40,054 nucleotides of DNA from Clostridium sp. UBA6640. GTDB taxonomy: Bacteria; Bacillota; Clostridia; Clostridiales; Clostridiaceae. Positions 33,618 through 40,054 of this stretch are shown here, one piece after another. Position numbers and translations under genes: made by a program. The stretch spans positions 80,326-120,379 of the forward strand of contig NZ_DKLM01000015.1 in NCBI RefSeq assembly GCF_002455975.1. The letters run 5' to 3'. The notes under the pieces were generated by a model. It searched no databases. It had not been told where the DNA came from and saw only the letters and a program-made list of their open reading frames with translations. The stretch's first letter is position 1, and each line of letters starts with the position of its first letter.

Positions 33618-35051
33618 TTATGAATTGAATACTAATGTTTTTATTACTACTGGAACAACCTTACCATTTATTAATGGTTTTCCAATATCTATATAGTCTC
33701 CATTTTCAACCTTGATGCTATCTATACAAACAACATTTTTCTTTTTTCCTAGTTGAATATACATAGTTTGACCTAACACCTTAGCTATATCATTTTCGAC
33801 AATCACAAATATTGGATATTCCTTTTCTAAAAGTTCGGCCATTCCATTGATAAGCGATTTTGATAATTTTTGAACTTCATCAAAAGAAGGATTTTTAAGT
33901 CCTTTTAGTGCCACCGCCACCCTTTGACTTTCATTCTCTAAATTAAACCATTTAAGTTTTTCATTTATTGCCCTTTCAATAGATTCAAAACCACCATCTT
34001 CATCTTCTTTAGATAATTTTAAAATTGGTAGGTTTTTGATTGGAAAGACATCAGAAGTATAGGTTATAGTACTTCCACTGATATCAGTAGTATGAGAACC
34101 AGCACCTACAACAGTAGCTCTTATAGTCTCAATAGCAGTCCTTACCTTAAGCTTTTTAGCTAGATTGGATTTTTTAATTTCCTCACCTAGAACAACTCCC
34201 ATATCTCCAAATCTGAAAGGATCTGAATAATCTTCATTATATATATAATCAGCTACCCCTCCTGAGAAGGTTATATACTCAATGTTGTAGCCATCTTTTA
34301 ATCCTTTGTTAGTTTGAATCTCATCATACATCGATGATCTTTGTTTAATACAAACTGCTTCTTCTAAAATTTCAGCCATTGCACTTGCAATTTTTCTAAT
34401 TTTATCGATTTCTGCAATGTCTCCAACTTCTATATTTACACCAATAGATTGTGCTAACTTTTTAATTTTTGGATATATATAATAGATTTTTTTAGTATCC
34501 TTGTCTATTTTTATAAGTCTTCCACCTATATCTAAACATCCGGTATCAACTAATTCACCATTCTTAAATAAAGCTAGATTAGATGTTCCTCCACCTATAT
34601 CGATATTTACGACATAAGCATTTTCTTCATCGGATATCTTATCTGCTCCTGCTCCTCTTCCAGCGATAATTGACTCTAAATCTGGTCCAGCTGTAGCTAC
34701 TACAAAATCGCCAGCAAACCCACTTAAACTCTGAAGAACTTCGTTTGCGTTTTCTTTTCTAGCAGTCTCTCCAGTAATTATTACAGCACCAGTTTCTACA
34801 TCACTTGGCTTAACTCCGGCATTTTTATATTCGCCTTCTATTATTTCTCTTACCTTGTCTTTATCTATTTTCGTTTGAGTAATAAGTGGAGTAAAATAAA
34901 TTTCACTTCTATAAATAATGTTTTTATCAACAATTTTAATTCTTGGTACAGAAAAGTTACTTGCTGTATTTTCAATGGTTATATTGCTAAATACAAGCTG
35001 AGTAGTAGATGTTCCAATATCTATACCAACGCTTAAAATTTCTTCTCTCAC
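33618..35051 (-). CDS. eutA: Ethanolamine ammonia-lyase reactivating factor EutA
   Basis: A 477-residue Hsp70/actin-fold ATPase with phosphate loops SVGIDIGTSTTQLVFS (about 7-22) and VVNIDIGGGTSNLALF, plus GAVIITGETARKENA and FSGGVADYIY. It releases inactivated cobalamin from EutBC. It is the first enzyme gene after the regulators and is preceded by a leader that holds a likely ANTAR-controlled terminator (35137-35229), so its transcription, and that of the genes downstream, probably depends on EutV. The ribosome binding site is GTGAGGTGAGAAG. Confidence 0.95.
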   Translation of the reverse strand: MREEILSVGIDIGTSTTQLVFSNITIENTASNFSVPRIKIVDKNIIYRSEIYFTPLITQTKIDKDKVREIIEGEYKNAGVKPSDVETGAVIITGETARKENANEVLQSLSGFAGDFVVATAGPDLESIIAGRGAGADKISDEENAYVVNIDIGGGTSNLALFKNGELVDTGCLDIGGRLIKIDKDTKKIYYIYPKIKKLAQSIGVNIEVGDIAEIDKIRKIASAMAEILEEAVCIKQRSSMYDEIQTNKGLKDGYNIEYITFSGGVADYIYNEDYSDPFRFGDMGVVLGEEIKKSNLAKKLKVRTAIETIRATVVGAGSHTTDISGSTITYTSDVFPIKNLPILKLSKEDEDGGFESIERAINEKLKWFNLENESQRVAVALKGLKNPSFDEVQKLSKSLINGMAELLEKEYPIFVIVENDIAKVLGQTMYIQLGKKKNVVCIDSIKVENGDYIDIGKPLINGKVVPVVIKTLVFNS

Positions 35052-35136
35052 TTCTTCTCACCTCACTTTTTTAGCTTTCAATTAAAAATATAAAATTTTA
35101 TATCTATTAACCGTGAATTATCTGCTAAATATTAAA

Positions 35137-35229
35137 GCCCAGAATTTTTATTATTAAATAGTTATAATATAACTATTTAATAATAAATACTCTGGGCTTC
35201 ATCGCCGCTACATAAGCACTACATCGTAC
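35137..35229 (-). promoter_or_regulatory. Putative ANTAR-dependent attenuator before eutA
   Basis: On the minus strand, hairpin P1 is AGTAC-GATGTA-GTGCT (35216-35229, plus one pair). Nine bases later P2 is GGC-GATGAA-GCC (35195-35206). The 3' arm of P2 is shared with a very long terminator-like stem (GCCCAGA...TCTGGGC, 35137-35197). The layout matches EutV targets, but both loops begin with G, not A, and the T-run after the long stem is poor. It starts eight bases after the eutW stop. Confidence 0.55.
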
Positions 35230-35236
35230 TTAATAT

Positions 35237-36643
35237 TTAGTTTTTAAAATCAAAAACAGTTTTAGTTCCTTGAGAATTTGAATATATATTTAAATTACCA
35301 TTTAGTTTATCATTAACTAAGCTTCTTACTATCATAAGTCCTAAGCTGCTTTCTTTCACAGAGTTAACATCAAACCCTACCCCATCATCTATGACAGAAA
35401 TAGTTGAATATATATTACCTTGCTGGATTTTTATTATTATCTTTCCAGTAGCTCTATCCTTAAAAGCATGTTTTAAGGAATTTTGAAGTAATTCGTTTAC
35501 AACTAAAGCTATAGATGTGGATTTGTCAGAGTTAATTGAAAAATCATCACCTTCTAAACTTACTTGTAAATCTACGTTATCTCTCTTCTCAAAACTTATT
35601 ATGCTTGCTTTTATCTTATTTATAACTTCTTTTATATTTACTTCATCAATACCTTGCTTTGCTAATATTTCATGAGTTGCTGCTATACTCAATATTCTAT
35701 TTATACTTTCATTTATAGCAGTGGTAAACTCTTCTCCCTTAATTCTTCTTGATTGAAGTCTTAAAAGACTAGCAATGGTTTGAAGGTTATTTTTAACTCT
35801 ATGATGAATTTCTTTTATTACTACAGATTTTAATATAAGTTCTTTTTCTTTTTGCTTCATATCTGTAACATCGCTAATAAGCATTACTAAATTCAATACC
35901 TTACTACTTTGTACAATATACTTGACTTGAAGTGAAATATCTCCTATATCTATGTCTTTAATATCTATACAGTCACTATTCCTAATTTCTTCAAAAGAAC
36001 AATTATACAAAGATAAGTTGGAAAAATCCATGCCTATTAAATCTTCTTTATACCCTAGTTTCTTATAAAGTTGTTCTGCTACAGGGTTCTTAAATCTTAG
36101 TACTCCATTTTCATCAAAAATAAGTATAGCATCATTTATGTGATATGTTATATCACTTTCTTTGTAAGTCCTATTAGTTATTTGGGATGTAAGCTCTTCG
36201 TTAGTTCTTGCTAATATTTCTATCTTTCTATTGCTATTTAAGGCCTCTGTTACATCCTTTTCCACAATTAAAACACCAATAGTTTTATTTTCTTTATTTC
36301 TAATAGGTTCTACACTTTGCTTAACTTTTATGTATTCTTGAGTTATTGCCTTTAAATCTCTTGATGGCATTCCTATTTCTAAGGTTCTAAGTGATGCCGG
36401 TTCATTTTCTCTTATTGCAAATTTTCCAACTACCTTTTCTTTATATAATGAGCTTTTAGTACTTGGTTTTGCCTCCGCTACAACTATTGCTTCTCCACTA
36501 TGTTTTGTCGGACAATCTATGAAGACGTCTGCATTTGCTGAATCAGCAATTAGCTGAAGAGTGTTAGCTATATTTTCTATAATTAATATATCACTTTCAC
36601 TTAAGCAAGTATATTTTAAACATAATCTTCTTATTTCACTCAT
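35237..36643 (-). CDS. eutW: Ethanolamine-sensing histidine kinase EutW
   Basis: A soluble sensor kinase (about 468 residues from the start at 36643, which has AGGA six bases upstream; an ATG two codons earlier overlaps that site). The N-terminal about 130 residues are a sensor domain, followed by a PAS-like domain (about 165-265) and a HisKA_2-type core with EIHHRVKNNLQTIASLLRLQ (phospho-His about 280), N-box VNELLQNSLKHAF, G-box DDGVGFD and SLGLMIVRSL. In Enterococcus the orthologue autophosphorylates on ethanolamine and activates EutV. It follows eutV by about 15 bp. Confidence 0.93.
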   Translation of the reverse strand: MSEIRRLCLKYTCLSESDILIIENIANTLQLIADSANADVFIDCPTKHSGEAIVVAEAKPSTKSSLYKEKVVGKFAIRENEPASLRTLEIGMPSRDLKAITQEYIKVKQSVEPIRNKENKTIGVLIVEKDVTEALNSNRKIEILARTNEELTSQITNRTYKESDITYHINDAILIFDENGVLRFKNPVAEQLYKKLGYKEDLIGMDFSNLSLYNCSFEEIRNSDCIDIKDIDIGDISLQVKYIVQSSKVLNLVMLISDVTDMKQKEKELILKSVVIKEIHHRVKNNLQTIASLLRLQSRRIKGEEFTTAINESINRILSIAATHEILAKQGIDEVNIKEVINKIKASIISFEKRDNVDLQVSLEGDDFSINSDKSTSIALVVNELLQNSLKHAFKDRATGKIIIKIQQGNIYSTISVIDDGVGFDVNSVKESSLGLMIVRSLVNDKLNGNLNIYSNSQGTKTVFDFKN

Positions 36644-36662
36644 ATTCATTCCTACTTACTAA

Positions 36663-37235
36663 TTATTCTTCACTCATTACAATTATCTGCGAAATCTCTT
36701 CCATAGTTACTCTCTTTTTCATACTTAAATTTCTTATATTACTATAAGCTTCATCTTCTGTTATGCCATTTTGCTTCATTAATACACCTTTGGCTTTTTC
36801 TATAATTTTCCTAGCTTCTAGTTTTTTCTCAACGCTTTTTATGTCATCTTTAATTTTTTTAAATTCTCTTGATTTTGCTAAACAAACCTCTATATTTGGA
36901 ATTAAAGATTTGTTATCTAAAGGTTTAACTAAGTAGCCCATTACCCCTACATCTTTTGCCTTTTCAATAAATGTTTTGTCACTATAAGCACTTAAAAGCA
37001 CTATTCCACTGGCTAAGCCCTCTTGATTGATTATCTTAGATGCATTTAATCCATCTAATAAAGGCATTTTTATGTCCATAATTATTAGATCCGGTAAATG
37101 TTTTCTACACATCTCGATGGCATCAAAACCATCTGAAGCTTCAGCTACAACACTGTAACCTGCCTCTTCTAACATTTCCCTAATATCTATTCTTGTAATA
37201 GGTTCATCATCGGCTATTACAATTCTTTTAGTCAT
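36663..37235 (-). CDS. eutV: ANTAR-domain response regulator (antiterminator) EutV
   Basis: A 190-residue response regulator. The receiver domain (1-120) has Asp9/Asp10, phosphoacceptor Asp54 in IIMDIKMP, Ser82 and Lys104. A linking coiled coil (about 121-140) leads to an ANTAR RNA-binding domain (about 131-187) with ARKIIEKAKGVLMKQNGITEDEAY. When phosphorylated by EutW, such proteins dimerise and bind paired hexaloop hairpins, preventing formation of the overlapping terminator. Matching hairpins are seen before eutG, eutS and eutA. Encoded between eutP and eutW. Confidence 0.95.
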   Translation of the reverse strand: MTKRIVIADDEPITRIDIREMLEEAGYSVVAEASDGFDAIEMCRKHLPDLIIMDIKMPLLDGLNASKIINQEGLASGIVLLSAYSDKTFIEKAKDVGVMGYLVKPLDNKSLIPNIEVCLAKSREFKKIKDDIKSVEKKLEARKIIEKAKGVLMKQNGITEDEAYSNIRNLSMKKRVTMEEISQIIVMSEE

Positions 37236-37298
37236 ATTCTACACCTCTTTTGGAATTTTTAATAAGTTTTGTATAAATCTTATTTTAACACAAAAATC

Positions 37299-37733
37299 CT
37301 ATTTCCATTCCAAATATTTTTTTAATTTTTCTAATCCATCATTATTTATTGAGCTTACCATGAATATTCCTTCTGCTCCTGCCTCTCTTAAAAACTCTTC
37401 TGCACGATTTAAATCTTCTTTACTACTACATAAATCAGTTTTCGTACAAATTCCTATGACAGGTTTAGAAAAGATACTGCCAAAAGCCGGAGGGAAAACG
37501 CTAAGTTCTCTGCTACAATCTTGTATCAAGGCTATTACATCTGCATCTGATGAGGTTACAATCAGTGCATTATAATAAACTCTACTATCTATATATTCTC
37601 CAGGTGTATCAATAATATAATTATTAAAGTCTACAGCCTGAGTTTTCTTATATTCTATTTTTTCGTTGTTTAACGCTTGGGTTAAAGTAGTCTTTCCAGA
37701 CCCTGTTGTACCAATAAACATTATTTTTTTCAC
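37299..37733 (-). CDS. eutP: Ethanolamine utilization GTPase-like protein EutP
   Basis: A 144-residue P-loop protein with Walker A GTTGSGKT (8-15), switch-II-like DTPGEY (42-47) and the guanine-specificity motif TKTD (97-100). PduV/EutP proteins are small Ras-like NTPases linked to microcompartments; acetate kinase activity has been reported for some EutP/PduV-related proteins. It is 13 bp from eutS and read in the same transcript, with the regulator genes eutVW following. Confidence 0.93.
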   Translation of the reverse strand: MKKIMFIGTTGSGKTTLTQALNNEKIEYKKTQAVDFNNYIIDTPGEYIDSRVYYNALIVTSSDADVIALIQDCSRELSVFPPAFGSIFSKPVIGICTKTDLCSSKEDLNRAEEFLREAGAEGIFMVSSINNDGLEKLKKYLEWK

Positions 37734-37745
37734 AAAACTTACCTC

Positions 37746-38099
37746 CTAAGATTTTGTGATTTTTGCTATGGAGAATGAAAGTACACTACTTAGCATATCA
37801 CAAACTTCATTCAGTGAAGCTTCTACGCTAGAAACATCTCCTGTTACTACTAATGAGCCACTGAATCTATCAACAAAACCAATTTCAACTCCTGCGGATT
37901 TAGTAGCTACATCTGCTGCAATTATGGCCGCTTCGCTTGGAGTTATTGTTAAAATTCCAATTGCTTCATTATATTCATCACTAAGTCCTAATTTTTTATA
38001 AACCGTTTTATTAGGATGAGCGATTAGGTGAGCTAGTGTAATCTGTTTTCCTGGTACATATTCTTGTATGACCCTTTGTTTTTCTTCCAAAGATCTCAC
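37746..38099 (-). CDS. eutS: Hexameric BMC shell protein EutS
   Basis: A 117-residue, circularly permuted BMC protein with the family start EEKQRVIQEYVPGKQITLAHLIAHPN and GILTITPSEAAIIAADVATKSAGVEIGFVDRFSGSLVVTGDVSSV. EutS hexamers are bent and may build edges of the shell. It is the first gene after a long leader with its own promoter (38224-38252) and an ANTAR-type attenuator (38117-38199), so it is the head of the main eut transcript. Confidence 0.95.
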   Translation of the reverse strand: MRSLEEKQRVIQEYVPGKQITLAHLIAHPNKTVYKKLGLSDEYNEAIGILTITPSEAAIIAADVATKSAGVEIGFVDRFSGSLVVTGDVSSVEASLNEVCDMLSSVLSFSIAKITKS

Positions 38100-38116
38100 T
38101 CCAATCTCAAAAACAT

Positions 38117-38199
38117 AAAAAGCTCCCTAAAAATACACCATTAGTACTTTTAAGAAGCTTCATTGCTCTAATTAATTAGTTGTACGCCATTGAACAACT
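38117..38199 (-). promoter_or_regulatory. ANTAR-dependent attenuator in the eutS leader
   Basis: On the minus strand, P1 (38178-38199) is AGTTGTTC-AATGGC-GTACAACT with one T-T mismatch. P2 (38153-38169) contains AGC-AATGAA-GCT and the 13-base word AGCAATGAAGCTT. That word agrees with the AGCAANGRRGCUY motif I recall for EutV sites in Enterococcus. The 3' arm of P2 opens an intrinsic terminator (38119-38160, stem AAGCTTCTTAAAAGTAC with GTATTTTTAGGGAGCTT) followed by TTTTT. Confidence 0.85.
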
Positions 38200-38223
38200 T
38201 TAACTCAAAATCTTTATGATTTA

Positions 38224-38252
38224 ATTATATATGCTCTAAATTTAATTGTCAA
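38224..38252 (-). promoter_or_regulatory. Consensus sigma-A promoter of the eutS transcript
   Basis: On the minus strand TTGACA (38252-38247) is followed after exactly 17 bp by TATAAT (38229-38224). Transcription would start near 38216, just ahead of P1 of the attenuator. Confidence 0.8.
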
Positions 38253-38296
38253 TTAATTTGTAAAAAATATAATAAACTTATTAATATTGATATATC

Positions 38297-39466
38297 TTAC
38301 ATTCCATTATACACTTTTTTGAACAGTTCTTTAAGCTCTTCAACCTTAGGCTCTCTCGGGTTAGTAGGGGTACATCCATCTTTTAAAGCTATCTCAGCCA
38401 TATCAGATAAATTTTTATCAAATTCGCTGCTTGAAATGTTTAAATCTTTAATTTTGTTAGGTATTCCTAAAGATCTAATTAGATTTTTCACCCCATTAAT
38501 TAATGCCCTAACTCCCTCGCGTACACTATTAGAGCTTGTAAGACCTAAGAATCTTGCTATTTCAGCATATCTTTCTGCTGCTTTTGTGTATTCATTTCTA
38601 CCTATAGATTTAATATCTGCATTATACTCTATTACATAAGGTAATACTAATGCATTAGCCTTACCATGTGGTATATGGAATCTACCACCAAGTATATGTG
38701 CCATACTATGATTAATTCCTAATGAAGAATTAGTAAATGCTATTCCTGCTATACAAGAAGCATTATGCATCTTTTCTCTTGCTTCTAAATCTGATCCATC
38801 TTTATAAGCTTTTGGTAAATATTTAAATACTAATTTTATTGCTTTTTCTGCTAAGGCATCAGTAAAATCTGAATTTTTTGTTGATACATAAGCCTCAATA
38901 GCATGAGTTAAAACATCTATACCTGTATCTGCTGTTATTGCTGGTGGAACAGATTTTACTAGTTCAGCATCTAATATTGCCATATCTGGCACCATATCTT
39001 CATCTACTAAAGGATATTTTACATTAAGTTTTTTGTCTGTAATTACTGAAAATGCAGTAACTTCAGACCCTGTTCCACTTGTAGTAGGTATAGCTATAAA
39101 TAGTGGTTTTTTAATCTCTATTTCAGGGCTTATTCCTCTCTTAACTAATGCTCTAAAGTAGCTTATTGCTTTAGAGGCATCAATAGCAGAACCTCCCCCC
39201 ATAGCAATTAAAGCATCTGGATTAAATTTATCCATAGCTTTTATTCCCTTTGATACTACCTCAAGCGGTGGATCTGGAACTATTTCAGAAAAAATTTCAT
39301 ATGCAATTGAAGCTGCTTCTAAATGTTCAGTAACCTTGTTAATAAATCCTGAAGTAACCATAAAAGGATCTGTTACTATAAAAGCTCTCTTACAATTGAT
39401 ATTTCTTAGTTCCTTTAATTCGCCAACTCCAAAATGAACCTTAGGACCCATATTAAAATTGCTCAT
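38297..39466 (-). CDS. eutG: Iron-dependent alcohol dehydrogenase EutG
   Basis: Reduces acetaldehyde to ethanol and regenerates NAD for EutE. A 389-residue group III (iron-containing) dehydrogenase. It has NAD-binding GGGSAIDASKA (90-100) and TTSGTGSEVTAFSV, and metal ligands Asp184, His188, His253 and His267 in the segments TGIDVLTHAIEAY, GINHSMAH and FHIPHGKANALVLP. The start has AGGAAGTGAT upstream. It has its own promoter and ANTAR-type attenuator about 280 bp upstream, and no obvious terminator before the eutS promoter, so readthrough into eutS is possible. Confidence 0.93.
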   Translation of the reverse strand: MSNFNMGPKVHFGVGELKELRNINCKRAFIVTDPFMVTSGFINKVTEHLEAASIAYEIFSEIVPDPPLEVVSKGIKAMDKFNPDALIAMGGGSAIDASKAISYFRALVKRGISPEIEIKKPLFIAIPTTSGTGSEVTAFSVITDKKLNVKYPLVDEDMVPDMAILDAELVKSVPPAITADTGIDVLTHAIEAYVSTKNSDFTDALAEKAIKLVFKYLPKAYKDGSDLEAREKMHNASCIAGIAFTNSSLGINHSMAHILGGRFHIPHGKANALVLPYVIEYNADIKSIGRNEYTKAAERYAEIARFLGLTSSNSVREGVRALINGVKNLIRSLGIPNKIKDLNISSSEFDKNLSDMAEIALKDGCTPTNPREPKVEELKELFKKVYNGM

Positions 39467-39742
39467 TTTATCACTTCCTACTTTTTATTTTTAAATTGAT
39501 AATTAACATTAAAACTTTTGTTTATTTAAAGATATATGGTTTTCTATATCTTCAAATAAATTTTAAAATTTGCTTTAACTATTAAGGAAATTTTAAAGTT
39601 TTTCTCATCTATAAAACTATCTTCCGTCAATTATCAATTAGTTGTTAACTAGATTATTCATATACGACATAGGACTTTGAAATAAAATAACTAAATTCGT
39701 CCATGAGCAGTTATTTTTTAAAATTCCTAGCAGATATATAAC
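39467..39742. other. Long untranslated leader of eutG downstream of its attenuator
   Basis: About 275 bp between the terminator at 39743-39774 and the eutG start. On the minus strand a 16-codon frame (39704-39654, MDEFSYFISKSYVVYE) lies in it, without a ribosome binding site. AATAACT/AGTTATT (about 39684-39715) could pair over it. Nothing else was recognised. Confidence 0.4.
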
Positions 39743-39810
39743 AAAAAAGGCTCCTTAAGAAAATCTTAAGGAGCGCCATTACTCTTTTTCATATTCACAC
39801 ACCATTGTGT
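39743..39810 (-). promoter_or_regulatory. ANTAR-dependent attenuator in the eutG leader
   Basis: On the minus strand P1 is ACAC-AATGGT-GTGT (39797-39810). Twelve bases later P2 is GAGT-AATGGC-GCTC (39771-39784). The GCTC arm of P2 is also the start of a perfect 11-bp terminator stem (GCTCCTTAAGA with TCTTAAGGAGC, 39750-39774), followed by TTTTTT. Both loops have A at position 1 and G at position 4, the bases known to be needed for EutV binding. Confidence 0.85.
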
Positions 39811-39837
39811 AAAATTTATTTACTTTTAACAATTTTG

Positions 39838-39866
39838 ATTTTATTACTTTGTTCTAAAAATGTCAA
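39838..39866 (-). promoter_or_regulatory. Consensus sigma-A promoter of eutG
   Basis: On the minus strand TTGACA (39866-39861) is followed after exactly 17 bp by TAAAAT (39843-39838). The transcript would start near 39830, about 20 bases before hairpin P1. Confidence 0.78.
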
Positions 39867-40035
39867 TATACATATATCATATTATATCCCATAAAAGTAT
39901 AATATATTTAGTATATTGTCTCTATTTTAAAGAAATATTAAAATAAGTATTTTTATAACTAATTATGTTAATATATTTTAGCTATCCAAAATAAATATTC
40001 TTTATAAAGATCTGATTTATTAAGAGGTGAATATT

Positions 40036-40054
40036 ATGATTGTTAATTTTGCTC
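40036..40054 (+). CDS. 5' end of a gene running off the right edge (partial)
   Basis: A plus-strand ATG at 40036 is preceded by AGAGGTGA with a five-base spacer, and the first codons read MIVNFA. The product cannot be identified. It is divergent from eutG. Confidence 0.5.

Noticed and set aside
22252..39866. Recent transfer of the whole eut locus as an island
   Set aside because: No integrase, tRNA target, flanking direct repeats or composition shift was seen at its borders.
39467..40035. Cobalamin riboswitch or EutX-like decoy RNA upstream of eutG
   Set aside because: The ANTAR hairpins are directly behind a promoter and there is no room or sequence for the riboswitch aptamer before them; the core words were not found.
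1..40054. CRISPR array, toxin-antitoxin or phage-defence system
   Set aside because: No regularly spaced repeats, Cas, restriction or toxin-antitoxin gene could be recognised; the repeated 13-bp word is irregularly spaced.

Overview
The DNA is very AT-rich, with strong purine-rich ribosome binding sites, many intrinsic terminators and consensus sigma-A promoters. Its gene content (Gram-positive-type ethanolamine locus with EutV/EutW, CopA/CopZ, sortase, RlmD) points to Clostridium sensu stricto, possibly the botulinum/sporogenes side of the genus. The species is not provable from the sequence alone. No rRNA, tRNA or CRISPR array was seen.

Positions 1-20,300 are a mosaic of short, mostly unlinked transcription units: plsC, a small unknown gene, an Sfp-type phosphopantetheinyl transferase, copZ-copA preceded by a decayed csoR, an orphan second dnaN, two paralogous TPR/esterase genes flanking a phospholipase-C-like gene, a broken class D sortase beside its probable wall-anchored PHP-domain substrate, an IS5-type transposase remnant, rlmD whose proper start codon is missing, an RDD protein, a TSUP permease, an EamA transporter and a zinc-ribbon protein. 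The first 16 kb is punctuated by a 13-bp word, ATGAACCGTCCCT. It occurs as five solo copies and as the inverted ends of two related ~80-bp MITE-like elements. Several gene fragments lie close to these repeats.

Positions 20,300-22,250 hold two small unknown plus-strand genes and a degenerate fragment. Positions 22,252-39,870 are one complete ethanolamine-utilization microcompartment locus on the minus strand. In transcription order it reads eutG, eutS, eutP, eutV, eutW, eutA, eutB, eutC, eutL, a eutK-like BMC gene, eutE, eutM, eutT, eutD (PduL type), eutJ, a conserved eut gene of unknown function, eutN, a PduT-like tandem BMC gene, eutH and eutQ, ending at a strong terminator. EutH imports ethanolamine and EutBC (reactivated by EutA, cofactor supplied by EutT) splits it to acetaldehyde and ammonia. 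EutE and EutD make acetyl-CoA and acetyl-phosphate, EutG makes ethanol and recycles NADH, and EutS/L/K/M/N plus the PduT-like protein form the shell.

The regulatory layout can be read directly. The eutG and eutS leaders each start at a near-perfect sigma-A promoter (TTGACA, 17-bp spacer, TATAAT/TAAAAT) and then carry two small hexaloop hairpins (loops AATGNN), the second overlapping an intrinsic terminator. A third, divergent copy of this arrangement lies between eutW and eutA. These are the expected RNA targets of the ANTAR antiterminator EutV, so the locus appears to be controlled by antitermination. No adenosylcobalamin riboswitch was recognised. The most interesting items for follow-up are the three ANTAR leaders, the structured intercistronic RNA between eutM and eutT, the BMC protein with a Rho_N/SAP-like tail, the decayed csoR, and the GGGACGGTTCAT repeat family.
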